A stretch of 6,866 bases of DNA from Porticoccaceae bacterium (lineage in GTDB: Bacteria > Pseudomonadota > Gammaproteobacteria > Pseudomonadales > Porticoccaceae), in assembly GCA_002701765.1 (NCBI GenBank), contig NZXB01000036.1, forward strand, positions 11,081 to 17,946, given 5' to 3'. Positions within the stretch are counted from its first letter, which is position 1. Each line of letters starts with the position of its first letter. Made by a program: the position numbers and the translations under genes. Under the pieces are notes generated by a model, which made no database searches, was not told where the DNA came from, and saw only the letters and a list, made by a program, of their open reading frames with translations. Shown here piece by piece: positions 1 to 6,564 of this stretch.

Positions 1-217
1 TATAGTTGCTAATCTTCATTGGCAATCTCGCGCAAATTTAACACTTGTTGGGCTGGCTCATATAAAGCTCTCAATCAACATAATGATCTACTGGTTGATT
101 ATAGGTTCGTGATGCTAGCACCTCAAATCACTCGAAAGACCATATTTACGAAATGCTCAGAGTTGAAGACGCTATCAATTGCCTGCAAGACAAGTGTTCC
201 GAGCATGGAATATCTTT

Positions 218-236
218 ATAGCCTCAATCCGGCTAT
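218..236 (-). terminator. Weak stem-loop at the end of the minus-strand gene series
   Basis: ATAGCC and GGCTAT form a 6-bp stem with a 7-nt loop that overlaps the TAG stop codon of the SDR gene. On the minus strand it is followed by AAAG rather than a U-run, so it does not fit a standard intrinsic terminator. It is the only hairpin I see near the 3' end of this gene series. Confidence 0.15.
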
Positions 237-1066
237 TCAAGTAATGATTTTGGCAGAAACTTAGTATATGACACCGGAAAACATCGGCTAATGAAGTCAA
301 GAAATCGTGCTCCTTTGCCAACATGGATGCGCGTTTTACCCTTCATAACATTGTTAAGAATATCGCGTGCTGCCTGAGTTGGTTCTGTCCAAAACCAAGG
401 CTCCAGTCGCTCTCTTTCGGCATCAGATGAAGTTTTACTGCCAATTGGAACAATGATCTTTGAGTTAGCGAGAATATTTGTCTTAATTCCGGATGGGAAA
501 ACGCACGACACATTGATTTGATTGCCAGACAATCGTAAATCATGCCTTAGTGAGTCACTAAAGCCCCGAACGGCAAATTTCGAACTACTGTAAGCAGAAA
601 CTCGAGGCCCTGATAGGAGACCAAGAACGCTGGAGATGTTAACAATGTGTCCTCGCTCTGCACGCTGGAGTAAGGGAAGAAATAGCTGACATCCATAAAC
701 AACGCCCCAGAAATTGGTGTCGAAAAGATCCCGCATGTCTTTAAGATCGCAGTCTTGAAAAAGCGCTCCGAGCCCTACCCCTGCATTATTTATCAGGAAA
801 TCTAGGCGACCAAATTCAGCACCAACAAAAGAAGAGAAGGCTTGCATATTCTCATAGTCAGAAACATCTGCAGCAAATATTTTGATTGATCCTGTTTGAG
901 GATTATTCAAATTTGCAAGATCAGCTTGTAATGCGTTTATAGCAGCTTCATCAACGTCAGAGAGAACCACATGACTGCCCTGTTTAACAAGCGCATACGC
1001 CAGAGCTTTACCGATGCCAGAACCAGCTCCAGTAATTACTACCACTTTACCTAAAAAAAATTGCAT
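233..1066 (-). CDS. Classical short-chain dehydrogenase/reductase (SDR), substrate unknown
   Basis: A 277-residue cytosolic NAD(P)-dependent oxidoreductase of the classical SDR family, of normal length. The Rossmann glycine motif TGAGSGIG lies at residues 12-19, NNAG at 93-96, and the catalytic set is Asn118, Ser146, Tyr159 and Lys163 in YSSSK. An acidic residue after the second strand (Asp37 in SDVDE) suggests NAD(H) rather than NADP(H). The C-terminal 40 residues have no motif I can interpret. It starts at ATG, with AAGGAG 10 nt upstream, inside an imperfect hairpin that ends at the start codon. It is last in the minus-strand series, 103 nt after the thiolase, so co-transcription is possible but less sure than for the other genes. 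The context suggests oxidation or reduction of an alcohol or ketone on the substrate degraded by the neighbouring beta-oxidation enzymes. Family assignment is firm and the substrate is unknown. Confidence 0.88.
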   Translation of the reverse strand: MQFFLGKVVVITGAGSGIGKALAYALVKQGSHVVLSDVDEAAINALQADLANLNNPQTGSIKIFAADVSDYENMQAFSSFVGAEFGRLDFLINNAGVGLGALFQDCDLKDMRDLFDTNFWGVVYGCQLFLPLLQRAERGHIVNISSVLGLLSGPRVSAYSSSKFAVRGFSDSLRHDLRLSGNQINVSCVFPSGIKTNILANSKIIVPIGSKTSSDAERERLEPWFWTEPTQAARDILNNVMKGKTRIHVGKGARFLDFISRCFPVSYTKFLPKSLLE

Positions 1067-1107
1067 GCCACTTTCGCTCCTTGGACCTTAAAAGCGCAAA
1101 GAGTGGC
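1067..1107 (-). promoter_or_regulatory. Imperfect hairpin covering the ribosome-binding site of the last SDR gene
   Basis: Read on the minus strand, GCCACT pairs with AGTGGC, TT with AA, and CGCT with AGCG. This gives a 12-bp stem with two small bulges on the 5' side and a 14-nt loop. The stem ends exactly at the ATG of the SDR gene. The Shine-Dalgarno AAGGAG lies partly in the loop and partly in the 3' arm. The pairing is directly visible, while a role in limiting translation is inference. Confidence 0.35.
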
Positions 1108-1169
1108 ATTCGAGGACAACACAGTCAACATAAGTACTTGTATGTGCTCGTCCAGCTACTGGTCAATGC

Positions 1170-2351
1170 TTATGCGACCTCAAACAATCCAGCAGCGCCC
1201 ATTCCCCCACCAACACACATAGTCACTACGACATAGCGTTCACCGCGGCGTTTGGCTTCCATGAGCCCATGGATGGTCATGCGCGCCCCACTCATACCAT
1301 ACGGGTGTCCAATCGATATCGCTCCACCATTCACATTTAATCGCGCTGGATCTATTCCGAGCCTGTCGCGACAATAAATCACCTGAACTGCAAAGGCTTC
1401 ATTTAACTCCCATATACCGATGTCATCAACCGTTAAACCATTGCGGTCCAACAATTTAGGAACGGCAAAAACAGGACCTATACCCATCTCATCGGGCTCA
1501 CAGCCAACAACAGACATTCCACGATAGATTCCGAGTGGCTCCAAATTACGTTTCTCAGCCATTTTGCCGTCCATAAGAACTACCGCCGCCGCTCCGTCGG
1601 ATAACTGTGATGCATTACCGGCGGTTATCGTGCCTCCCTCTCTTACCACCTTAAGCGTAGAGAGCGATTCGATAGTCGTTCCCGGACGATTACCATCATC
1701 TTTTGATAACGTAACCTTCTCTTCACTAACCTCACCGGTTTTCTTATTTGTAACTAATTTCGTGGCAGTAACCGATATTACCTCATCGGAGAATTTTCCG
1801 GCATCCTGCGCTGAAGCTGTCCTCGCCTGAGACTCGACGGCATATGCATCCTGTTTTTCGCGAGAAATGTCATACCTTTTGGCTACTACTTCTGCAGTAT
1901 CAATCATCGGCATATGAATAGATGGAGCGTTTTTCACAGCCATAGGATCCATTGCTCGATGAGCATTCATGTGCTGGTTTTGAACCAAACTTATTGACTC
2001 GCAACCACCAGCCACTATCACCGAGAATCCATCAGTTGCTATCTGTTTCGCACCCGTTGCTATGCTCATTAGACCAGAAGAACACTGCCTATCGACGGTC
2101 ATACCAGCGACTTTGACGGGCATACCTGACGCCATAGCGGCCTGCCGGCCAAGATTTGCAGTTTGTGTTCCTTGTTGCAACGCTGCACCGATAATACAAT
2201 CCTCCACCTCAGCAGGATCTAAGTTAGCTCGGGCTAAGGCGCCATTAATCGCATGAGATGTCATGGAAGGGGCTTCAAGATTATTGAATGCTCCTCGATA
2301 AGCTTTTCCTATGGGTGTTCTCGCTCCAGATACTATCACTGCTTCAGACAT
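1170..2351 (-). CDS. Thiolase (acetyl-CoA C-acyltransferase)
   Basis: A 393-residue thiolase of usual length. It should cleave a 3-ketoacyl-CoA with CoA to release acetyl-CoA (or propionyl-CoA) and a shortened acyl-CoA, the last step of the beta-oxidation cycle. The acylated cysteine is Cys90 in DRQCSSG, NEAF lies at 317-320, the catalytic His349 is in [10 protein letters not shown], and the second catalytic Cys379 is in [11 protein letters not shown]. All expected active-site residues are present. The Tyr351/Met353 variant of the GHP loop differs from the common GHPLG(A/C)SG form and may mark a subfamily. The ATG start has AGGAAG 6 nt upstream. The gene follows the MFE-2-type SDR by 55 nt in the same direction. 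The neighbours favour a degradative rather than biosynthetic role. A general acetoacetyl-CoA thiolase cannot be excluded from sequence alone. Confidence 0.92.
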   Translation of the reverse strand: MSEAVIVSGARTPIGKAYRGAFNNLEAPSMTSHAINGALARANLDPAEVEDCIIGAALQQGTQTANLGRQAAMASGMPVKVAGMTVDRQCSSGLMSIATGAKQIATDGFSVIVAGGCESISLVQNQHMNAHRAMDPMAVKNAPSIHMPMIDTAEVVAKRYDISREKQDAYAVESQARTASAQDAGKFSDEVISVTATKLVTNKKTGEVSEEKVTLSKDDGNRPGTTIESLSTLKVVREGGTITAGNASQLSDGAAAVVLMDGKMAEKRNLEPLGIYRGMSVVGCEPDEMGIGPVFAVPKLLDRNGLTVDDIGIWELNEAFAVQVIYCRDRLGIDPARLNVNGGAISIGHPYGMSGARMTIHGLMEAKRRGERYVVVTMCVGGGMGAAGLFEVA

Positions 2352-2406
2352 GATTTACTTCCTTAAATAAATTTTATAAAATATTGTTTTATATACTATT
2401 AATAAG
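2352..2406 (-). promoter_or_regulatory. Very AT-rich spacer with a 12-bp palindrome before the thiolase gene
   Basis: Of these 55 bases, 48 are A or T. They include the perfect palindrome ATTTTATAAAAT at 2371-2382 and several TATA-like hexamers, followed by the thiolase Shine-Dalgarno AGGAAG. It could hold an internal promoter, a mild processing site, or nothing beyond an AT-rich linker. No convincing -35 element was found. Confidence 0.2.
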
Positions 2407-3327
2407 TTATGTTTTTAAAGATTGCACATAGGCCATTGCCTTCGTAACGAATTTTTCAGTTTCTTTTCCTGCCGATTCAAAAGGAACATTCTGCCCAGCA
2501 TCTTTTATGGATGCTAGGCTATCAAACACCTTCTCTGGATTCTGTTCTTCAGGCGCAAGAAAGATTCCATCTGTCTCAAACATCTTAACGCTTGCGTAAC
2601 CACCCGCTGCTGCCGCAAGAATCATTCTGTTGGGCGACTCGTCATGACATAAGACTAGCGCACCGGCTGTTACTGCTTCGGTTGTCATTAATTCTAGAAC
2701 CGGGGCTGGCAAAAGATCTTCTGTCATCCTTGTACCCGCAGTGGGCGCTAAAGCGTTTACCCGAATATTATATTTACTCCCCTCTAGTACGAGCGTATTC
2801 ATCAAGCCCACAACAGCCATTTTTGCCGCGCCGTAGTTAGTTTGGCCAAAATTTCCAAATAGTCCACTTGGGGAAGTGGTCATGACAATTCGACCATAAT
2901 TTTGATCTCTCATAATTTCCCAAACTGCTTTACTGCAGTTAACAGATCCCATCAAGTGCACATCCATAACTAATCTAAAGTCATCTAGGTCCATTTTGGC
3001 AAATGATTTATCTCGCAAGATACCCGCATTATTTATTAATACATCAATCCGGCCCCATTTAGCTATGGTTTCCTTTACCATGGCCTCAACTTCGGCATAG
3101 TTTGCCACATTTGCACCGCTTGAGATTGCCTCACCACCATCGGCTAGAATAGTCGCTACCACCTCTTTTGCCGCCTCAGTCGATGACCCGGTGCCATTTC
3201 TATCACCGCCAACATCATTTACTACGACTCTTGCACCCCTCGCGGCCAGAGCTAGCGCATGCGACTTACCTAGCCCATTTCCTGATCCAGTTACTATTGC
3301 TACTTTCCCGTCAAAACCGATACTCAT
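2407..3327 (-). CDS. MFE-2/17beta-HSD4-type short-chain dehydrogenase, probable 3-hydroxyacyl-CoA dehydrogenase
   Basis: A 306-residue SDR resembling the dehydrogenase domain of peroxisomal multifunctional enzyme type 2 (17beta-hydroxysteroid dehydrogenase 4). It probably oxidises a (3R)-hydroxyacyl-CoA to the 3-ketoacyl-CoA with NAD+. Visible motifs are TGSGNGLG at 13-20, NDVGGDRNGTG at 37-47, NNAGILRDKSF at 99-109, DVHLMGS around 122-128, and the triad Ser152, Tyr165 and Lys169. Asp38 suggests NAD. His124 stands where classical SDRs have the tetrad Asn, which is usual in the MFE-2 family. Like that family it has about 100 residues after the Rossmann core. The hydratase and SCP2 domains of the eukaryotic fusion are absent, and hydration is presumably done by the separate MaoC gene upstream. 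The ATG start has AGAGG 6 nt upstream. It lies 82 nt after the MaoC gene and 55 nt before the thiolase gene. Steroid alcohol oxidation is the main alternative role. Confidence 0.88.
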   Translation of the reverse strand: MSIGFDGKVAIVTGSGNGLGKSHALALAARGARVVVNDVGGDRNGTGSSTEAAKEVVATILADGGEAISSGANVANYAEVEAMVKETIAKWGRIDVLINNAGILRDKSFAKMDLDDFRLVMDVHLMGSVNCSKAVWEIMRDQNYGRIVMTTSPSGLFGNFGQTNYGAAKMAVVGLMNTLVLEGSKYNIRVNALAPTAGTRMTEDLLPAPVLELMTTEAVTAGALVLCHDESPNRMILAAAAGGYASVKMFETDGIFLAPEEQNPEKVFDSLASIKDAGQNVPFESAGKETEKFVTKAMAYVQSLKT

Positions 3328-3409
3328 ATCGAACCTCTATTTATGATAACGAACCATACTTAATTAATTTGGAAAAATTAAAGGCTGAAAAAACTTTTCT
3401 GTTTTAGTC

Positions 3410-3874
3410 TCATGCAACCATCTGGACAGTTAACCACTCCGCTACAAGGGCTGGTTTTTCCTCATCCTTAATTTCGACGGTAACCTCAATTTTAAATTCA
3501 AACTGACCCGGTTTCTTTTCTTCTATGGAAAGCACTTTTCCTTTGGCACGGATTTGACTACCTACCTTCACGGGCGCAACAAACCGTGCCCTATCTAAAC
3601 CTTTGTTGACCCCCATATAGATGCCCTTCATTGCCAGATTAAAACTCATAGAAAAATAAGAAATCATGGAGAGCGTAAGAAACCCATGCGCTACAGTTGT
3701 TCCAAAAGGCGTCTGAGCAGCCAATTCTGGGTTAACATGAATAAACTGACGGTCAAGCGTGCAATCTGCAAATTGGTTTATTTGGTCCTGAGTTACCTCA
3801 AACCACTCCGAAGGGTCTGTAACGTAACCGATATAATCATTTATTTCTTCTCTTGCAATTGGCTTCACTATCAT
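3410..3874 (-). CDS. MaoC/NodN-like enoyl-CoA hydratase (hot-dog fold)
   Basis: A single-domain hot-dog protein of about 154 residues, probably an (R)-specific enoyl-CoA hydratase that adds water across the trans-2-enoyl-CoA made by the acyl-CoA dehydrogenases. The signature reads FADCTLDRQFIH, then PFGTTVAHGFLTLSM. The Asp and His spaced five residues apart (Asp41 and His46 from the start used here) match the catalytic pair of PhaJ/MaoC hydratases. The reading frame is open further upstream to a TTG at 3895, but that start lacks a good ribosome site. A strong AGGAGG at 3877-3882 lies only 2 nt before ATG 3874 and 8 nt before GTG 3868, so the true start may be that GTG. It is the first gene of the minus-strand series, 82 nt before the MFE-2-type SDR, which fits sequential hydration and oxidation. 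NodN-like relatives of unknown function make the exact reaction less certain than the fold. Confidence 0.87.
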   Translation of the reverse strand: MIVKPIAREEINDYIGYVTDPSEWFEVTQDQINQFADCTLDRQFIHVNPELAAQTPFGTTVAHGFLTLSMISYFSMSFNLAMKGIYMGVNKGLDRARFVAPVKVGSQIRAKGKVLSIEEKKPGQFEFKIEVTVEIKDEEKPALVAEWLTVQMVA

Positions 3875-3876
3875 AT

Positions 3877-3882
3877 CCTCCT
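3877..3882 (-). promoter_or_regulatory. Strong Shine-Dalgarno that decides the hydratase start
   Basis: On the minus strand this reads AGGAGG, a full consensus match. It is 12 nt downstream of the first base of the TTG at 3895, inside that longer frame, so the TTG start is unlikely. Spacing to ATG 3874 is 2 nt and to GTG 3868 is 8 nt, and the second is nearer the usual optimum. Confidence 0.6.
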
Positions 3883-3992
3883 GTTTAAAGTCCAAAAATT
3901 ACTACCCATACATCTGAAGACGCAGGAGTTTACACTACCCAAACAATATGAACTATCCATTGTTAGTTATTAATTTATAACCGTGTCTTGTG

Positions 3993-4021
3993 AGTATAAA
4001 GAGCTGTCTTGAAAATCTTAA
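3993..4021 (-). promoter_or_regulatory. Candidate sigma-70 promoter for the minus-strand genes
   Basis: On the minus strand, TTAAGA (4016-4021) is followed by a 17-nt spacer and TATACT (3993-3998). They match 4 of 6 and 5 of 6 consensus positions. This would give a leader of roughly 110 nt before the hydratase gene. The region is AT-rich, so chance matches are likely. An alternative TATAAA lies slightly downstream but has a poor -35. Confidence 0.25.
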
Positions 4022-4128
4022 CTAACCCCAAAATATCGAACTGAATCAACTATGTAATAAGTTTGATAAAAAAACGCACTACGATAAATCACAAGTCGAT
4101 ACATTAACCAAAATAAGTGTGAGAGAAT

Positions 4129-4151
4129 GCCCTGATATAGGTATCAGAGGC
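4129..4151 (+). promoter_or_regulatory. Inverted repeat overlapping the ribosome-binding site of the first acyl-CoA dehydrogenase gene
   Basis: CTGATA (4132-4137) and TATCAG (4142-4147) are perfect complements around a TAGG loop. GCC (4129-4131) and GGC (4149-4151) extend the stem to 9 bp with one bulged A. The right arm contains the Shine-Dalgarno AGAGG (4146-4150), 8 nt before the ATG at 4159. It could be a protein-binding operator in the leader or an RNA hairpin that hides the ribosome site. The repeat is seen directly, while its role is inference. Confidence 0.4.
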
Positions 4152-4158
4152 GCTCAAA

Positions 4159-5376
4159 ATGACGAATAATTTTGAATACGAGGAACTTCACCTCACTGAA
4201 TTCCGGAAAGAGATCAGCGCATGGCTGCAGGCAAATAAACCAAAAGATCCTGGTTTTCTATTGCCGCAAACTTTTCTCGAGATAGGTTCCGAAGAGGTCC
4301 TAGATTTTCTGCGCGAATGGCAGTTTAAGGTATGGTCCGCAGGATATCTTGGCATGGCATGGCCGACGGAGTATGGCGGAGGCGGACTTCCAGTCGCATA
4401 CCAGCAAATCGCTGACGAAGAAATGAAACGGTTAAGGGTCCCCATACTTTTTAATGTAATTGGGTTGGGTTGGGCAGGACCGCTTATTATCAATATTGGC
4501 AGCGATTATGAAAAGAATGTCTACCTTAAAAATATATTGAGTGCGGAAGACATCTGGTGCCAAGGATTTTCTGAGCCAAATTATGGCTCAGACCTAGGCA
4601 GCATCCAGACACAAGCACGGAAAGAAGGTGATGAATATATAATCAATGGAAACAAGATCTGGACCACGCTTGGCAACTTTGCAAAATATATGATTTTACT
4701 CGCTCGCACTGAGGATAAGACCAAACGTCGATATGATGGCTTATCTTTTTTTCTGGCACCTATGAACGTAGACGGCATAACAACTAAACCGATCCAAAAA
4801 TTGACGGGCGAATATGGTTTTACAGAGACATTTTTCGATGATGCGCGGATACCTGCAAGCAGTCTGATGGGAGAAGAGGGATGGGGTTGGCGTATAGCCA
4901 TGTTGACTCTCCAATATGAACGGGGTGCAGAGTCTGGAGCAGCCGGCGGTCCCGCTATGACGCCAATCTATATGGATGATCTGATATCTATGGCGCGTAA
5001 AGTAATGCGTGAAAATCAGCCGCTGATCAAGGATGCAATTACTCGTGACGAACTAGTAAAGCTCATGATCGAAGAGAAAGCAATATTGCTAGGAGAGAAG
5101 AGAACGAATATTACTAAACTCTGTTCAGATTACCCCAGATCGCTTTCTTTATCGCACAAACTGCGCAGCAGCGAATTCTTTAGACGGATGAGACAGTATG
5201 CCATAAGCCTCCAAGGAGCCAAGGGGGGACTCTATGTCGGGGACAAAGAGGCTATAGACGATGGGTTCTGGCAACGAGCTTATCTCAACAATTTTGGCAT
5301 CACGATAGGCGGAGGAACTAGCCAAATTCAGGCCAATATTGTCGCAGAACATGTCCTTGGACTTCCAAAAGATTGA
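4159..5376 (+). CDS. Acyl-CoA dehydrogenase, probable catalytic subunit of a heteromeric pair
   Basis: A 405-residue FAD-dependent acyl-CoA dehydrogenase of full length, expected to form the alpha,beta double bond of an acyl-CoA and pass electrons to ETF. The N-terminal helical domain covers about 1-130 and includes AWPTEYGGGG at 67-76. The beta domain begins at WCQGFSEPNYGSD (133-145), with NGNKIWTT at 163-170. Glu254 in LQYERG sits where isovaleryl- and long-chain-type enzymes carry the catalytic base. The C-terminal motif GGGTSQIQ (384-391) has Gly at the medium-chain enzyme's glutamate position, which supports Glu254 as the base. The ATG start has AGAGG 8 nt upstream within an inverted repeat. 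Its stop overlaps the next gene's start by 4 nt, so the two are almost certainly translationally linked. Adjacent ACAD pairs such as FadE26-FadE27 and FadE28-FadE29 of mycobacteria form alpha2beta2 enzymes on steroid side chains. That parallel is inferred. Confidence 0.93.
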   Translation: MTNNFEYEELHLTEFRKEISAWLQANKPKDPGFLLPQTFLEIGSEEVLDFLREWQFKVWSAGYLGMAWPTEYGGGGLPVAYQQIADEEMKRLRVPILFNVIGLGWAGPLIINIGSDYEKNVYLKNILSAEDIWCQGFSEPNYGSDLGSIQTQARKEGDEYIINGNKIWTTLGNFAKYMILLARTEDKTKRRYDGLSFFLAPMNVDGITTKPIQKLTGEYGFTETFFDDARIPASSLMGEEGWGWRIAMLTLQYERGAESGAAGGPAMTPIYMDDLISMARKVMRENQPLIKDAITRDELVKLMIEEKAILLGEKRTNITKLCSDYPRSLSLSHKLRSSEFFRRMRQYAISLQGAKGGLYVGDKEAIDDGFWQRAYLNNFGITIGGGTSQIQANIVAEHVLGLPKD

Positions 5377-6539
5377 ATAACGACTCTCAGACAAAGGTAT
5401 TACCAACAGTGGAAAAAATAAACTTGGAACTTGAATTTACCGAGGAGCAATCCATGATCATGGAAGCTTCTAGAGAATTTTGCAGAAAAAACTCAGATAC
5501 TTCAACAGTAAGAAGTCTCATCCCCTCCAATTTGGGGTTCGACAAGGACATTTGGGCAAAAATGGTTGACTTAGGCTGGACCGGAATCACCATACCCGAA
5601 AAATTCGGAGGCTCTGGGCTTGGAATAGGTGCGTTAGTTCCAGTTGTTGAGAGCATGGGGCGTTATCTTTTGACAGCGCCTGTGATAACCTCAGCAATTG
5701 CAACACAGGCAATTTTGCGATGCGGCACACAAGAGTTTCAAACTGATTGGCTCCCTCGTCTTGCAGATGGAAGTATCGGAACACTTGCCTTTTTAGAGAA
5801 TGAAGATCTAGCGTCAGATGCAACACTGATCGCAGTTAGTAGAGGCTCTAAAGTCGAACTTCAGGGACGAAAAATTTTGGTGGCGGATGCAGGGGCGGCT
5901 GATTTTTTTCTTGTGTCAGCGTTATTTAATGATAAGCCAGTTCTGGTGCTTGTAGAATCGGATCAACTCTCAACAGACTCAATATCGAATAAGACCCTCA
6001 TCGATGAAACAAATAGAGCAGCTGATATTGACTTCAGTGGTGTGGTGGTCGATCCGCAAGCCGTGTTGAGCGCAACCCACAAATCTATCAAGGACCTGAG
6101 GCTTCTGGGAGCCCTACTCTATGCAGCAGAATCCACTGGCGCCTGCGCCGCCGCTTTGGATACTATTGTCAATTACTTAACAACAAGAACCCAGTTTGGA
6201 CGGCTAATAGGTTCATACCAGGCACTCAAGCATCCGACCACAGATATTTTGATCCAAATGGATTCCGCCAAATCACTCGTTTATCATGCTGCCACTTTGG
6301 CAACTAATTTTAATTTTTGCACTCATACCGAGATCGCTTGCAGAATGGCCAAAGTGCAAGCCAATGACGCGCTCCTCTTTGCGGGTGACCGAGCCGTTCA
6401 ATTCCATGGTGGAATGGGTTTCACCTATGACTGCGATGCTCAGTTGTATATTCGACGAGCCCAGTGGGCACAGCACCAATTCGGCGATTCTCAACACCAT
6501 CGTTTCCATCTGGCGCCGCTATTAATTGAAGACATTTGA
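5373..6539 (+). CDS. Acyl-CoA dehydrogenase homologue, probable non-catalytic partner subunit
   Basis: A 388-residue acyl-CoA dehydrogenase-family protein. The family domain begins at LEFTEEQSMI (residues 20-29), with TIPEKFGGSGLG at 73-84. The usual SEPGAGSD motif of the beta domain is replaced by ENEDLASD. TTRTQFGR (270-277) retains the FAD-contacting arginine region, and HGGMGFTYD lies at 345-353. By eye alignment with isovaleryl-CoA dehydrogenase, the position of its catalytic glutamate is Gly246. The medium-chain enzyme's glutamate position near residue 370 is Phe within QHQFGDSQ. No catalytic base is therefore visible, which suits the inactive half of an alpha2beta2 enzyme with the preceding gene. 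The longest frame starts at TTG overlapping the upstream stop by 4 nt (TTGA), with no strong ribosome site. In-frame GTG at 5409 or TTG at 5424 are alternatives that would remove an unconserved N-terminal extension. The stop is TGA at 6537-6539. Confidence 0.9.
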   Translation: MNNDSQTKVLPTVEKINLELEFTEEQSMIMEASREFCRKNSDTSTVRSLIPSNLGFDKDIWAKMVDLGWTGITIPEKFGGSGLGIGALVPVVESMGRYLLTAPVITSAIATQAILRCGTQEFQTDWLPRLADGSIGTLAFLENEDLASDATLIAVSRGSKVELQGRKILVADAGAADFFLVSALFNDKPVLVLVESDQLSTDSISNKTLIDETNRAADIDFSGVVVDPQAVLSATHKSIKDLRLLGALLYAAESTGACAAALDTIVNYLTTRTQFGRLIGSYQALKHPTTDILIQMDSAKSLVYHAATLATNFNFCTHTEIACRMAKVQANDALLFAGDRAVQFHGGMGFTYDCDAQLYIRRAQWAQHQFGDSQHHRFHLAPLLIEDI

Positions 6540-6564
6540 TACATGTGTCTGCATGACTCTTCCA

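Larger units (their letters stand above)
3875..4158. promoter_or_regulatory. Divergent intergenic control region between hydratase and acyl-CoA dehydrogenase genes
   Basis: This AT-rich segment of 284 bp separates the two oppositely transcribed halves of the cluster and must carry promoters for both. It holds the strong minus-strand Shine-Dalgarno, a candidate minus-strand promoter at 3993-4021, an 8-bp inverted repeat at 3962-3969 and 4019-4026, and a hairpin-forming repeat at 4129-4151 next to the plus-strand start. I could not find a convincing -35/-10 pair for the plus strand. No known operator, such as a KstR-type palindrome, is recognisable. Confidence 0.6.

Noticed and set aside
2..112. 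Short plus-strand open frame entering from the left edge, possibly the tail of an upstream gene
   Set aside because: Only about 36 codons, with no recognisable motif. It cannot be told apart from chance openness.
19..264. Plus-strand open frame of 81 codons starting with TTG
   Set aside because: No Shine-Dalgarno, no recognisable family and cysteine-rich, chance-like composition. It overlaps the 3' end of a well-supported SDR gene on the other strand.
1137..1166. Possible minus-strand promoter TTGACC-N18-TACAAG before the last SDR gene
   Set aside because: The -35 is good, but the -10 matches only 4 of 6 positions with 18-nt spacing. Too weak to annotate, although the 103-nt gap leaves room for a promoter.
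1564..2256. Plus-strand open frames inside the thiolase gene
   Set aside because: They lie opposite a full-length thiolase with all catalytic residues and encode no recognisable proteins, so they are antisense shadows.
4063..4091. TTGATA as a -35 for the plus-strand dehydrogenase genes
   Set aside because: No acceptable -10 lies 16-18 nt downstream (AAATCA at 17 nt).
4127..4135. Minimal ATG-CCC-TGA open frame in the leader of the first acyl-CoA dehydrogenase gene
   Set aside because: Two codons can easily occur by chance and the upstream GAGAG is a weak, badly spaced ribosome site. There is no evidence of leader-peptide control.
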